A DNA stretch of 64,000 bases from assembly GCA_036788195.1 (NCBI GenBank), contig DAIQNX010000004.1, positions 1 through 64,000 of the forward strand, given 5' to 3'. The notes below the pieces were generated by a model. The model worked only from the letters and a program-made list of their open reading frames with translations, ran no database searches and was not told where the DNA came from. Shown here in pieces: positions 42,863 to 51,541 of this stretch. Within the stretch, counting starts at the first letter, position 1. The number at the start of each line of letters is the position of its first letter. The stretch is from CALFXN01 sp937957815. Its GTDB lineage: Bacteria > Synergistota > Synergistia > Synergistales > Aminobacteriaceae. A program made the translations under genes and the position numbers.

Positions 42863-45010
42863 ATGCTGAAGGTCAGGGAATCTCTGGGCAAGGATGTCGG
42901 GCGATGCCTCGCCCGCATGGACCCCCAGGATATGATCAAGTACGGGGTTTCGGAAGGACAGATCGTCGAGATCGAGGGAATTTCGTCGTCGGGAAGCAAG
43001 CGCCGCACTCCTGTGCGTATTCTTTCCTGCGATTCCGAGGAACGCGGCAAGCAGATCATCCAGATCGACGGCGTCACGCGCGACAACGCCGGCGTCTCCA
43101 TCGACGACAAGGTATCGGTCCACAAGATCGAGCATCATTTCGCCGGGAGCATCACGCTTCGCCCGCTGACGACGATGGCGCTCCTCGAAAAGGAACGCGA
43201 CGCCCGGTACATCGGCTCGCTCCTCGAGGGTATGCCCGTCATGACGGGCGATCGCGTCCGGCTCGTTCTCTTCGGCACGCGCGTCGTCGACTTCCGCGTG
43301 ACGGACACGACGCCCGACGGCACCGTGATCGTGAGCAGCGCGACGGCCGTGAACGTGGAAAAGGTCCAGGGCGCGAAGCGGGCCGCGAAGATCTCCTACG
43401 AAGATATCGGAGGACTCGGAACGCAGATCCAGCGGATCCGCGAGATGATCGAACTTCCCCTGCGCTTTCCGCAGGTCTTCGACCGCCTCGGCGTCCAGCC
43501 GCCGAAGGGAGTCCTGCTCTACGGCCCTCCGGGGACGGGGAAGACCGTCATCGCCCGCGCCGTCGCCAACGAGACGGACGTCTACTTCACGCATATCTCG
43601 GGTCCCGAAATCATCGGAAAGTTCTACGGCGAGAGCGAGGAACGTCTGCGCAATGTTTTCGAAGAGGCGCAGTCGCACGCCCCCTCGATCATCTTCATCG
43701 ACGAGATCGACGCGATCGCGCCGAAGCGCGAGGAGATGGGCGGCGAGAAGCAGGTCGAACGCCGCGTCGTGGCGCAGCTGCTCGCCCTGCTCGACGGCCT
43801 GGAGTCGCGCGGCCAGATTGTCGTCATCGGCGCGACGAACATCCCGAACACGCTCGACCCCGCGCTCCGGCGTCCGGGCCGCTTCGACCGCGAGATCTCG
43901 ATTCCGATTCCGGACAAGAAGGGGCGGTACGAGATCCTCCAGATCCACAGCCGCGGAATGCCGCTCGCGCCGGACGTCGACATGCACCGTCTTGCCGACA
44001 TCACGCACGGGTTCGTCGGGGCCGACCTCGAGGCGCTCACGAAAGAGGCCGCGATGGCATCCCTTCGCGAGATTCTGCCGCACATCGACATGGAGATGGC
44101 CGAGATCCCCTACGACAGGCTTCTCTCGATGGACGTCCGGATGGAGCATTTCATCGAGGCTCTCAAGGAGATCGAACCGTCCGCGATCCGCGAGGTTTTC
44201 GTCGAGGTGCCCGACGTGACGTGGGACGACGTCGGCGGACTCGACGACATCAAGGACGAGTTGCGCGACGCGGTCCAGTGGCCGCTGCAGCACCCGGACG
44301 TCTTCGAGAAATACGACATGGCGCCCACGAAGGGCATCCTCCTCCACGGGCCGTCGGGCACGGGGAAGACGCTTCTCGCGAAGGCGCTGGCCCGGGAGAG
44401 CGGCGTGAACTTCATCTCCGTCAAGGGGCCGGAGCTGATGTCGAAATACGTCGGCGAGAGCGAACGCGCGATCCGCGACGTGTTCCGGACCGCCAAGCAG
44501 GCCTCTCCGTCGATCCTCTATTTCGACGAGATCGAATCGCTCGTGCCCGTGCGCGGGCGCGACTCCGGCGCGGGGGCGAGCTTCACGGAGCGCGTCATCA
44601 GCCAGTTCCTCGCGGAGATGAACGGCATCGAGGAGCTCAGGGGCGTCATCGTCCTCGCAACGACGAACCGGCTCGACCTCGTCGACCCGTCGCTTCTCGC
44701 GGGCGGACGCTTCGACCTCGTCATGGAGCTTCCGATGCCCGACGAAGAGGCGAGACGGGGCATCTTCGGAATCCATCTCAGGAAGAAACCCGTTTCGGCC
44801 GACGTTTCAACGCCTGAACTCGCACGCAGATGCGCGGGCTTCTCGGGCGGCGACATCGCGTTCGTCTGCCGGAAGGCCGCGATGTTCGCGCTTCGGGAAG
44901 CACTCAAGGGCGGCGGCGACATTGCGCCGATGATCGAAGAACGCCACTTCGACGAAGCGATGGATATCCTCGGGCATCACGAACGCGTCAAGTCCTTGAC
45001 CGGCTTCTAG
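42863..45010 (+). CDS. CDC48/VCP-family AAA+ ATPase (archaeal type)
   Basis: The 715-residue protein has the full Cdc48/VAT layout: N-terminal double-psi barrel plus beta-clam (about residues 1-185), D1 ATPase with Walker A GPPGTGKT (about 221-228) and Walker B FIDEIDAIAPKREE, and D2 ATPase with GPSGTGKT (about 495-502) and YFDEIESLVPVRG. The D2 second region and the arginine fingers (RRPGRFDREI) are present. In archaea it unfolds proteins for the proteasome. No proteasome or ubiquitin-like gene is here, so a general unfoldase role is inferred. Bacterial copies are sporadic and point to old transfer from archaea. It is monocistronic between terminators. Confidence 0.95.
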   Translation: MLKVRESLGKDVGRCLARMDPQDMIKYGVSEGQIVEIEGISSSGSKRRTPVRILSCDSEERGKQIIQIDGVTRDNAGVSIDDKVSVHKIEHHFAGSITLRPLTTMALLEKERDARYIGSLLEGMPVMTGDRVRLVLFGTRVVDFRVTDTTPDGTVIVSSATAVNVEKVQGAKRAAKISYEDIGGLGTQIQRIREMIELPLRFPQVFDRLGVQPPKGVLLYGPPGTGKTVIARAVANETDVYFTHISGPEIIGKFYGESEERLRNVFEEAQSHAPSIIFIDEIDAIAPKREEMGGEKQVERRVVAQLLALLDGLESRGQIVVIGATNIPNTLDPALRRPGRFDREISIPIPDKKGRYEILQIHSRGMPLAPDVDMHRLADITHGFVGADLEALTKEAAMASLREILPHIDMEMAEIPYDRLLSMDVRMEHFIEALKEIEPSAIREVFVEVPDVTWDDVGGLDDIKDELRDAVQWPLQHPDVFEKYDMAPTKGILLHGPSGTGKTLLAKALARESGVNFISVKGPELMSKYVGESERAIRDVFRTAKQASPSILYFDEIESLVPVRGRDSGAGASFTERVISQFLAEMNGIEELRGVIVLATTNRLDLVDPSLLAGGRFDLVMELPMPDEEARRGIFGIHLRKKPVSADVSTPELARRCAGFSGGDIAFVCRKAAMFALREALKGGGDIAPMIEERHFDEAMDILGHHERVKSLTGF

Positions 45011-45031
45011 TCGCTTTTCCCGGTATCGCGG

Positions 45032-45070
45032 GACAGAACAAGGGGGGCCGGCGGCCCCCCTTGTTCTGTC
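45032..45070. terminator. Bidirectional terminator between CDC48 and slt
   Basis: An 18-bp perfect stem (GACAGAACAAGGGGGGCC and its complement) with a 3-base loop lies between the convergent genes. T-rich bases in the right arm (TTGTTCTGTC) serve the plus strand, and the left arm gives the same in reverse for the minus strand. Confidence 0.85.
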
Positions 45071-45081
45071 TTCACGCTCGG

Positions 45082-47193
45082 TTATTCGCTCACGTTCAGC
45101 GGAGGCGTGTCGTCGTCATCTCCGGCCGCTCCCTCATCCTCCACGAGCTGATCGTCGGAGACGAGGGAAAGAGACGTCCCGGACTTCTTCCCCTGCTCCG
45201 CCTTCGCGGGTTCCTTCGGGTAGAGCATCCGGTAGACGTAAAGGTTCGCCATGACCCGCCGGACGTAGCCGTTCGTCTCGCGGTATCCGACCTCCTCCAT
45301 CCACCGGTCGAGCGGCATCGACTCGTTCCCCGCGATCCACCGTTTCGCCGCCCCGGACCCTGCGTTGTAGGCTGCGGCGGCCCATTCGACCCGTTTGAAG
45401 TTCCGCAGGAGCCGTGCGATGTGCGCCGTTCCGAGCAGAACGTTCGTCCCGACGTCGTAGAGCGATTCGATCGTCACGTCGAGCGCCTTCGCCTCGCCGC
45501 GCGCTGTCGCCGGCATGAGCTGCATGAGCCCCGTCGCCCCGACCCAGCTCCGCGCGAGCGGATCGTAGGCGCTTTCCTGGCGCATGATCGCCCACACGAC
45601 GTTTTCGTCCGTCGCGAATCGCGCGGCCGCCGGTCGGACGATATCCGCGAACGCCTGCGGATAGAGAAATCGGAGGCCTGTCCGATAGATCGCGTCGCCC
45701 CCGACGAGAAGTTGGGAAATCCTGCTCGCGGCAGCGTAGGCGCCCTGCCCGTCCCCGTTCCACTGCGAGAGCAACGCCGCCCGGTAGAGGTCCTTCGGCG
45801 TTCCCCGCTCCAGAAGCTGCCGCTTCGCGTAGACGACGAATCCCCAGCGTTCCAGTTCTCCGGGCGCACTCTCGAGAATTTTCGGATCTCCGTCGACAAT
45901 CGGTTTGACGCCGTTCGGGAACGCGAGGAACGCGTGGATCGAAAGCGGGTAAGACCGCCCGAGCCGGTTGAAGTATTCCGCAGCCCGGTCCTTCTTCCCG
46001 AGTCGTTCGTAACCGCGCCCCACCCAGTAGAGGATTCGCGGCGCCCACGAGGCACCCACGCCGGGTGTCAGGAGCTTCTTCCATACGGCGACCGCGTCCG
46101 CGACGCTCCCCTCGTCCCATCGCTTCCAGCCGCGTTTCCAGAGGATATCAGCCGCGAGTTCCGAATCGGGGTATTCGCGAACGACGCGGTCTTCCATCCG
46201 GCGAGCCTCGGTCCCCGCAAGCAGACGGGAAAGGGCCTCCATCGCCCTTGCCGCCATATCGCCGCGTCGCGTCGCGGCGACCTTGCGCAGGAGCGCGACG
46301 CCACGCTCTTCGAGGGATCCCTTCGAGATCTGCGCGATCCTTCTGACCGCCGAATCGGCGTAACTCTTCCCGGAAAGCGCAAGCGGGCTGAAGACATCGA
46401 GAGCCTCCCCCCCCCTCCCGAGCCGCATCAGCGAGTATCCCCGGTAGTACCGCGCCATTCTCCCCTCGCGCGAGGAGATCGGAACGGCGCGAAGCAACGC
46501 GGCCGCTTTCGCGTAGTCTCTTCTGAGATAGGCCGCGTACCCGACGACGAACGAAATATCGGCGGACCACGGCTTCGGAGACTCCGAGAGGATCGCCAGC
46601 GCCTTCGCGTTCGTCGGGTGCAGCAGCAGGAGTTCCCTGCACGCGTTCGAGGTTTCGGCCCTGCGCGCGGGATCCTTCACGTCCGGGAGGGAAACGAGTT
46701 CCGAAAGGACCTGCATCTTCTGGGCCTTCCCGTCGGAGAGGGCATACATCTTCCGGAGCAACGTCCGCTTCGGCGCGACCTCGTCCGCCGCCGCAAGGCG
46801 GTAGAGCGCGTAGGCCGCGAAGTATTCGAGATCCTTCGGGCACTTCGACGAGAGGAGCCGCGTCGCTTCGGCCTTCGCGTCCGCCGTCCGCCCCGTGCGC
46901 TCGAGCGCGAGGATCCGGATCATGTCAGCATACGGAACGATCTCCTGCGGCATGCCTTTTTTCGCCCGGTCCATACATTCCAGCGCTTCCTCCCGGTTTC
47001 CGCGAATCCAGAAGGCATTGGCCGCGAGTGAGAGTTCCCGCGCCGACATGTCGGGAGAAGCCGCCGCGAACACCTTGTCCAACTCGTCCCAGCGACGCTC
47101 CCGGAAGAGCCGCTCGATGTCTGCGGCATGCAGCGGAAGCGCGAGAAACGCCACGAGAATCAGCGAAGAGATCGCCCGGACGATCGTCGTCAT
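45082..47193 (-). CDS. Soluble lytic murein transglycosylase, Slt70-like
   Basis: The 703-residue secreted enzyme cleaves peptidoglycan to 1,6-anhydromuropeptides. It has a signal peptide (residues 1-24, ending LHAA), a long superhelical region of TPR-like repeats (about 30-480), and a C-terminal SLT domain with the catalytic Glu in AIMRQESAYDPLARS, followed by GATGLMQLMPATA and AAAYNAGSG. An acidic disordered tail ends the protein (DDDDTPPLNVSE). Start ATG 47193 overlaps the stop of the GGDEF gene by ATGA. It is the last gene of the signalling operon. Confidence 0.93.
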   Translation of the reverse strand: MTTIVRAISSLILVAFLALPLHAADIERLFRERRWDELDKVFAAASPDMSARELSLAANAFWIRGNREEALECMDRAKKGMPQEIVPYADMIRILALERTGRTADAKAEATRLLSSKCPKDLEYFAAYALYRLAAADEVAPKRTLLRKMYALSDGKAQKMQVLSELVSLPDVKDPARRAETSNACRELLLLHPTNAKALAILSESPKPWSADISFVVGYAAYLRRDYAKAAALLRAVPISSREGRMARYYRGYSLMRLGRGGEALDVFSPLALSGKSYADSAVRRIAQISKGSLEERGVALLRKVAATRRGDMAARAMEALSRLLAGTEARRMEDRVVREYPDSELAADILWKRGWKRWDEGSVADAVAVWKKLLTPGVGASWAPRILYWVGRGYERLGKKDRAAEYFNRLGRSYPLSIHAFLAFPNGVKPIVDGDPKILESAPGELERWGFVVYAKRQLLERGTPKDLYRAALLSQWNGDGQGAYAAASRISQLLVGGDAIYRTGLRFLYPQAFADIVRPAAARFATDENVVWAIMRQESAYDPLARSWVGATGLMQLMPATARGEAKALDVTIESLYDVGTNVLLGTAHIARLLRNFKRVEWAAAAYNAGSGAAKRWIAGNESMPLDRWMEEVGYRETNGYVRRVMANLYVYRMLYPKEPAKAEQGKKSGTSLSLVSDDQLVEDEGAAGDDDDTPPLNVSE

Positions 47194-48080
47194 TCGTTCA
47201 CCCTGTTCCTTCCCTCGTTTTTCGCCCTGTACAGCGCCGCGTCGGCGCGCCGGACGAGGACCTCCGGCCCGGACGTCCCGTCGTCGCACGCGAAACCGAG
47301 GCTCGCCGTCACGGAGACGAGCGTCCCCTGCGCGAGCATCGGCGTGCCGCCGACGGCGTCGCGGATCCGCTCGAGCGTCCGTATGGCGTCGCCGCGTTCC
47401 GTGCCCGGCAGGATGACGAGGAACTCCTCGCCCCCGTAGCGCCCCGCGATATCGTAGTTCCGGAGGGCGCCCCGGACGCGCCGGGCGGTTTCCTGGAGCA
47501 CGTCGTCTCCGGCAAGGTGCCCGAGCGTGTCGTTGACGTTCTTGAAGAGATCGAGGTCGAGAAGACCGACGCACAGGCGCCTTCCTTCCCGGCGCGACCG
47601 TGCGAGCTCCTCTTCGAGGCGGTCCAGGATGGCACGCCGGTTCATGAGTTTCGTCAGGGAGTCGTAGAGCGCCATGTGGCGCAACTGTTCCTGCAGCCCG
47701 ACGATGCGTTCCCCGGCCGTGATGCGCACCCGGAGTTCGTGCGGATCGAAGGGTTTGGTCACGTAGTCGTCGGCGCCGGACTCGAGGCCTCTGATGATAT
47801 GGACCTTTTCGTCGCGCACCGTGACGAGGATGATGTACCGGTAGGAGTGGTCCGCCGGGATGTGGGCGCGGAGCCTCCGGCACAATTCCGGCCCCTCGAG
47901 CCCGGGCATGATCCAGTCGACGAGCGCGATCGGCGGCGAATCCTCGGAAGAGAGGATGCGCCAGGCCTCTTCTCCGTCCCGCGCGACTATGACGTCGTAT
48001 CCCCACTTCCGGAGCAGGGATTCCAGAAGGAGACGCGACGTCGCGTCGTCTTCGGCAATGAGAACCTTCATCCTGTTCAT
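47190..48080 (-). CDS. Response regulator with GGDEF domain (diguanylate cyclase)
   Basis: The 296-residue protein joins a receiver domain (about residues 4-125; MKVLIAEDDATS, phospho-acceptor Asp in LVDWIMPG, the Lys in VTKPFDP) to a GGDEF domain with an intact GGEEF active site. An RxxD inhibitory site (RNYD) lies five residues before it. It should make c-di-GMP when phosphorylated and be limited by product binding. I start at ATG 48080, overlapping the kinase stop by ATGA; an internal ATG nine bases later is possible. The upstream hybrid kinase is the probable partner. Confidence 0.94.
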   Translation of the reverse strand: MNRMKVLIAEDDATSRLLLESLLRKWGYDVIVARDGEEAWRILSSEDSPPIALVDWIMPGLEGPELCRRLRAHIPADHSYRYIILVTVRDEKVHIIRGLESGADDYVTKPFDPHELRVRITAGERIVGLQEQLRHMALYDSLTKLMNRRAILDRLEEELARSRREGRRLCVGLLDLDLFKNVNDTLGHLAGDDVLQETARRVRGALRNYDIAGRYGGEEFLVILPGTERGDAIRTLERIRDAVGGTPMLAQGTLVSVTASLGFACDDGTSGPEVLVRRADAALYRAKNEGRNRVNE

Positions 48081-50236
48081 TCCTTTTCGTCGCCGTCCCC
48101 GAAGGACGCCACTTCTGCAAAGCGCCGCCATTCTTCCTTCAGAAGGCCCGATACGGCGCGCATCCCGTCCAGGTCTTCCCGAGAGGCAATATCTTCCGCC
48201 CGCGAGGCCAGCACCGAAAGGGCCTTTGCGGCGACATTCGCCGCCGCTCCCCGGAGCGTGTGCGCCGCCACTCTCGCGGCCGCCGCGTCCCCCCGTTCCG
48301 CCGCCTCTTCGAACTGAGAGACAAGCGCCTTCCCGTCGGCCAAAAAGGTCCGCACTACCCGAACACAGAGTTCTTCGTCCCATATGACCCTCTCCAAAAG
48401 GGATGCCCGGTCGAATGTGTCCGTCGCGGCGATCCCGTTTCCTTCAGGCATCGCAACGACTTCGGAGTCGTCCGCGGTCCACGCCCCGCCGCCGGTCCGT
48501 CCGAAGGTCGCAATGGTTCGCGCAAGTTCGGCCGGATCGACCGGCTTCGGAAGATATCCGTCCATTCCGGCGGCCAGACAGGTCTCCCTGTCTCCCTTCA
48601 TCGCGTTCGCCGTCATCGCGATGATGGGGATCCTGACGCCGGAGCCTTCGGACGCCCGGATGCGCCGTGTCGTTTCGACACCGTCCATTCCGGGCATCTG
48701 AACGTCCATCAGCACCATATCATACCGTTCCCGTCCGAGGGCGTCCAACGCTTCCTGTCCTCCCTCCACAAGTTCCACCGAAACGCCAAGCTTTCCGAGG
48801 AGAGCTTCGAGAACGCGCCGGTTCGTCGCGTTGTCCTCGACGACGAGAACCCGGAGCCCGGAGATATCGTCCGTCGGTCCGGAAGACGCGATCGCGTCGC
48901 ACGCGTCCCCGGAAGTCATATCGGCCACGGGGAGCTCCAGCGTGAACCAGAACGTCGACCCCTTTCCCGGTTCGCTTTCGGCCCCGATCCGGCCGCCCAT
49001 CATTCCGACGAGGCTCCGGGAGATCGCAAGTCCGAGTCCGCTGCCGCCGTAGAGGCGGGATGTCGACGCGTCCGCCTGCGTGAAGGGACGGAAGAGTCGG
49101 GCGAGCGTCTCCGACGGAATTCCGATGCCCGTGTCCGTGACGCGGACCATGAGGACGCAGCGCCCCTCCCGACGGGACTGTTCCGTTACGCGGACGGCCA
49201 CGGCCCCCTCGTGGGTGAACTTGATCGCGTTTCCGAGAAGATTCGCGAATATCTGTCGGACGCGCCCCGGGTCGCCGACGAGAGAGGCCGGGAGAGACGG
49301 GTCCGTCTCCATGACGAATCCAAGCCCCTTTTCCGCAGCCATGCGGCGGTGGGTCGAGGCTATGTGTCGCAGAAGCTCGCGGAGGTCGAACGGGATCCGT
49401 TCGAAATCCAGCCGTCCGGCCTCGATCCTGGAAATGTCGAGGAGATCGTTGAGCAGTCGCAGGAGAAGCCCCGATTCCGACAGAATGGTTCTTGCCATAT
49501 CCTCCTGGTTGGCGTCGAGCGGCGTCTGAAGCAACAGGCGCCCCATGCCGATGACGCCGTTCATCTGCGTCCGGATCTCGTGGCTGATGTTCGCGAGGAA
49601 CGTGTCCTTCGAGCGGCTTGCGTCGGCCAGCGCCCGCTCGGATTCCTCGAGTCGGCGGACCTTTCCTTCGAGTTCGGCGTTGAGACGGCTGACGGTCCGG
49701 TAGAGTTCGGCGTTCTGGAGAATTCCGGCGGCGGCTCCGAGGATGACTGTCAGGAAGGCGAAGGAAACGTCGAGGATGTCGCGCGCGTCCTCGTCGGGAA
49801 TGCCGAGGAACAGCCCCATGCTCCTGTTCTGGGCGATGATCGCGTGGAGCAGCAGCGGCGTCGTTCCGTCGGAGGCCGTGACGGTGACCGGGCGGTTCCT
49901 GTCGATGCACCACGCGACGGTCCCGTCCTCGACGAGGATGTCTTTTTCCCGTTCCATCCACTCGAGCGAATCCGGAGGATCGCAATGCCGGCACGAAAAC
50001 TCGAGACTGTCCCCGCTGATAAGGGAAAACGCCATCATCCTGAAACGCACGAACGAGCGCAGACGATGCGCAGTCTGCCGGAGAAGCTCCTCTTCCGAGA
50101 ACGAATCGTCGAGCGCGACGTTGAAGGTCACCGACGAAAGCGCCGCCTCGAGCACCTGCGCGACGGCCCGCCGCTCCCCTTCGAGCGCGTCCACCCTCTC
50201 CCGCAGCCTCCGAAGTTCCATTTCGGGACGTCCCAT
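48077..50236 (-). CDS. Hybrid histidine kinase (GAF-like, HisKA, HATPase, REC, Hpt)
   Basis: The 719-residue cytosolic kinase has an N-terminal coiled segment, a GAF-like sensor (about residues 50-180), a HisKA domain with the phospho-His in ISHEIRTQMNGVIG, an HATPase with NLLGNAIKFT and GSGLGLAI, a receiver (VLVVEDNATN, LMDVQMPGMDG) and a C-terminal Hpt domain with AAHTLRGAA. The H-box usually reads HEIRTPMN; here Pro is Gln. No membrane segment is visible, so it senses a cytosolic signal. It acts with the GGDEF regulator encoded immediately downstream (4-base overlap). Confidence 0.94.
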   Translation of the reverse strand: MGRPEMELRRLRERVDALEGERRAVAQVLEAALSSVTFNVALDDSFSEEELLRQTAHRLRSFVRFRMMAFSLISGDSLEFSCRHCDPPDSLEWMEREKDILVEDGTVAWCIDRNRPVTVTASDGTTPLLLHAIIAQNRSMGLFLGIPDEDARDILDVSFAFLTVILGAAAGILQNAELYRTVSRLNAELEGKVRRLEESERALADASRSKDTFLANISHEIRTQMNGVIGMGRLLLQTPLDANQEDMARTILSESGLLLRLLNDLLDISRIEAGRLDFERIPFDLRELLRHIASTHRRMAAEKGLGFVMETDPSLPASLVGDPGRVRQIFANLLGNAIKFTHEGAVAVRVTEQSRREGRCVLMVRVTDTGIGIPSETLARLFRPFTQADASTSRLYGGSGLGLAISRSLVGMMGGRIGAESEPGKGSTFWFTLELPVADMTSGDACDAIASSGPTDDISGLRVLVVEDNATNRRVLEALLGKLGVSVELVEGGQEALDALGRERYDMVLMDVQMPGMDGVETTRRIRASEGSGVRIPIIAMTANAMKGDRETCLAAGMDGYLPKPVDPAELARTIATFGRTGGGAWTADDSEVVAMPEGNGIAATDTFDRASLLERVIWDEELCVRVVRTFLADGKALVSQFEEAAERGDAAAARVAAHTLRGAAANVAAKALSVLASRAEDIASREDLDGMRAVSGLLKEEWRRFAEVASFGDGDEKE

Positions 50237-50246
50237 GATACCCTCG

Positions 50247-51533
50247 CTAGAACACGAGAAAGACGTTCATGATTTCCCGGATCTGCCGCTCTCCCTGCCT
50301 GACGATCGAATCGAGCGCGGGGGGCGTGAGTTCGAGAAGATCCCACGCGGCGTTCTCCGGGGCCGGGACGAAAAAAGATCCGCTCGTTCCGATCCGGAGC
50401 GCGTTGGCGACAACGTCGCCGAGGTGGACAAGCGCCGCGTCGCGCGTCGATGGCTCGGACGCGGAATCCGCCGGTCCGGATTCCGAGGGAATGTGGTGGC
50501 GTCTGACGAGATCCCGGATCGGCTCGGGAATGTTCCAGTGCTCGAGGAGACGGTTGCCGAGCGTCGCGTGGTCGTAGCCGAGGAAGGTTCGCTCGGACTC
50601 GACGAGCGGAACGCGCCGGGATCGCGCGTGTTCCATCAGGGAGGTCATCACCTGCGGAAGGCGCGTGAGCATGATGATGCGTCCGAGGTCGTGGAGCAGC
50701 CCCGCGAGAAAGAACCGCTCCTCGGACGGATGGCGCCGCGAGAACGCGAGAAGGCGAGAAAAGATTCCGCACGCGATCGAGTGTTTCCAGAAGGATTTCA
50801 TGTCCACCATCTGGGGCGGAACGTGTTTGAAGACGCTGATCGTCGAGACCGCGAGCGCGAGCGACGTGAGTTCGTTCGTGCCGATGATGGCGACGGCGCG
50901 CGGAATGGACGTAATCGGATTCGGAAAGCCGTAGAACGAACTGTTCACGAGCCGGAGAAGGCGGACGGTGAGGCTCGGATCCTTGCTGACGACCTGGGCG
51001 ATGTGCGTGGCCGAACTTACGGGAGAGTTGAGGACTTCGCGGATCTTGAAATAGATGTCCGGAAACGAGACGAGACGGACATCCTGACGCAGGAGATATT
51101 CCGGCGAAATTCCCTCGTGCGGAATCACGGGATCGGGCATCCTGCCCCGCTCCCCCGACCGGATCGCGTTCAGCTCGTCGAGTTCCGGAAAGGGTCCCGG
51201 TGATCCGGTCGCGATACGTTCGGTGAACCTGATGGCACAGATCCGTCTCAGTTCCGCGAGGCATCCGTGATCGCCATCGCCCGGGGGCAACAACAGGGAC
51301 GCGATCTCCTCGCCTTTTCGGGCCGCTTCTTCGTCGACGCGGATCCGTTCCTGCACTTCGGCGTCGTCGGTGCCTTCGATGTCGGCCTCCGCCACTCCCC
51401 AGACCTTCATCATTTTCGTGTGCTTGTCGATCAGCACCGCACCCTTCGCAAGGATGAATCTCCCGTTCGGAGCCTTCAGGTCCGACGCGAGCACCATTCC
51501 CGCCTTGAGATTGCCGACCTTGACCCTGCCCAC
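50247..51533 (-). CDS. HDOD-domain signalling protein
   Basis: The 428-residue protein has an N-terminal region with KVGNLKAGMVLASDLKAPNG, seen in front of many HDOD/HD-GYP proteins, then an HDOD domain (about residues 150-350; FPDIYFKIREVLNSP, DPSLTVRLLRLVNSSFYGFP). HDOD resembles the HD hydrolase but usually lacks activity; here AGLLHDLGR keeps one His-Asp pair while the other ligands are incomplete. GTG start 51533. It stands eight bases after the YedE gene and ten before the kinase, so it shares the c-di-GMP operon. Confidence 0.85.
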   Translation of the reverse strand: MGRVKVGNLKAGMVLASDLKAPNGRFILAKGAVLIDKHTKMMKVWGVAEADIEGTDDAEVQERIRVDEEAARKGEEIASLLLPPGDGDHGCLAELRRICAIRFTERIATGSPGPFPELDELNAIRSGERGRMPDPVIPHEGISPEYLLRQDVRLVSFPDIYFKIREVLNSPVSSATHIAQVVSKDPSLTVRLLRLVNSSFYGFPNPITSIPRAVAIIGTNELTSLALAVSTISVFKHVPPQMVDMKSFWKHSIACGIFSRLLAFSRRHPSEERFFLAGLLHDLGRIIMLTRLPQVMTSLMEHARSRRVPLVESERTFLGYDHATLGNRLLEHWNIPEPIRDLVRRHHIPSESGPADSASEPSTRDAALVHLGDVVANALRIGTSGSFFVPAPENAAWDLLELTPPALDSIVRQGERQIREIMNVFLVF

Positions 51534-51541
51534 GACCGACG

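Noticed and set aside
42683..44776. Minus-strand open frame of 697 codons
   Set aside because: Antisense to CDC48, composed mostly of Arg/Asp/Leu/Val without domain motifs; shadow.
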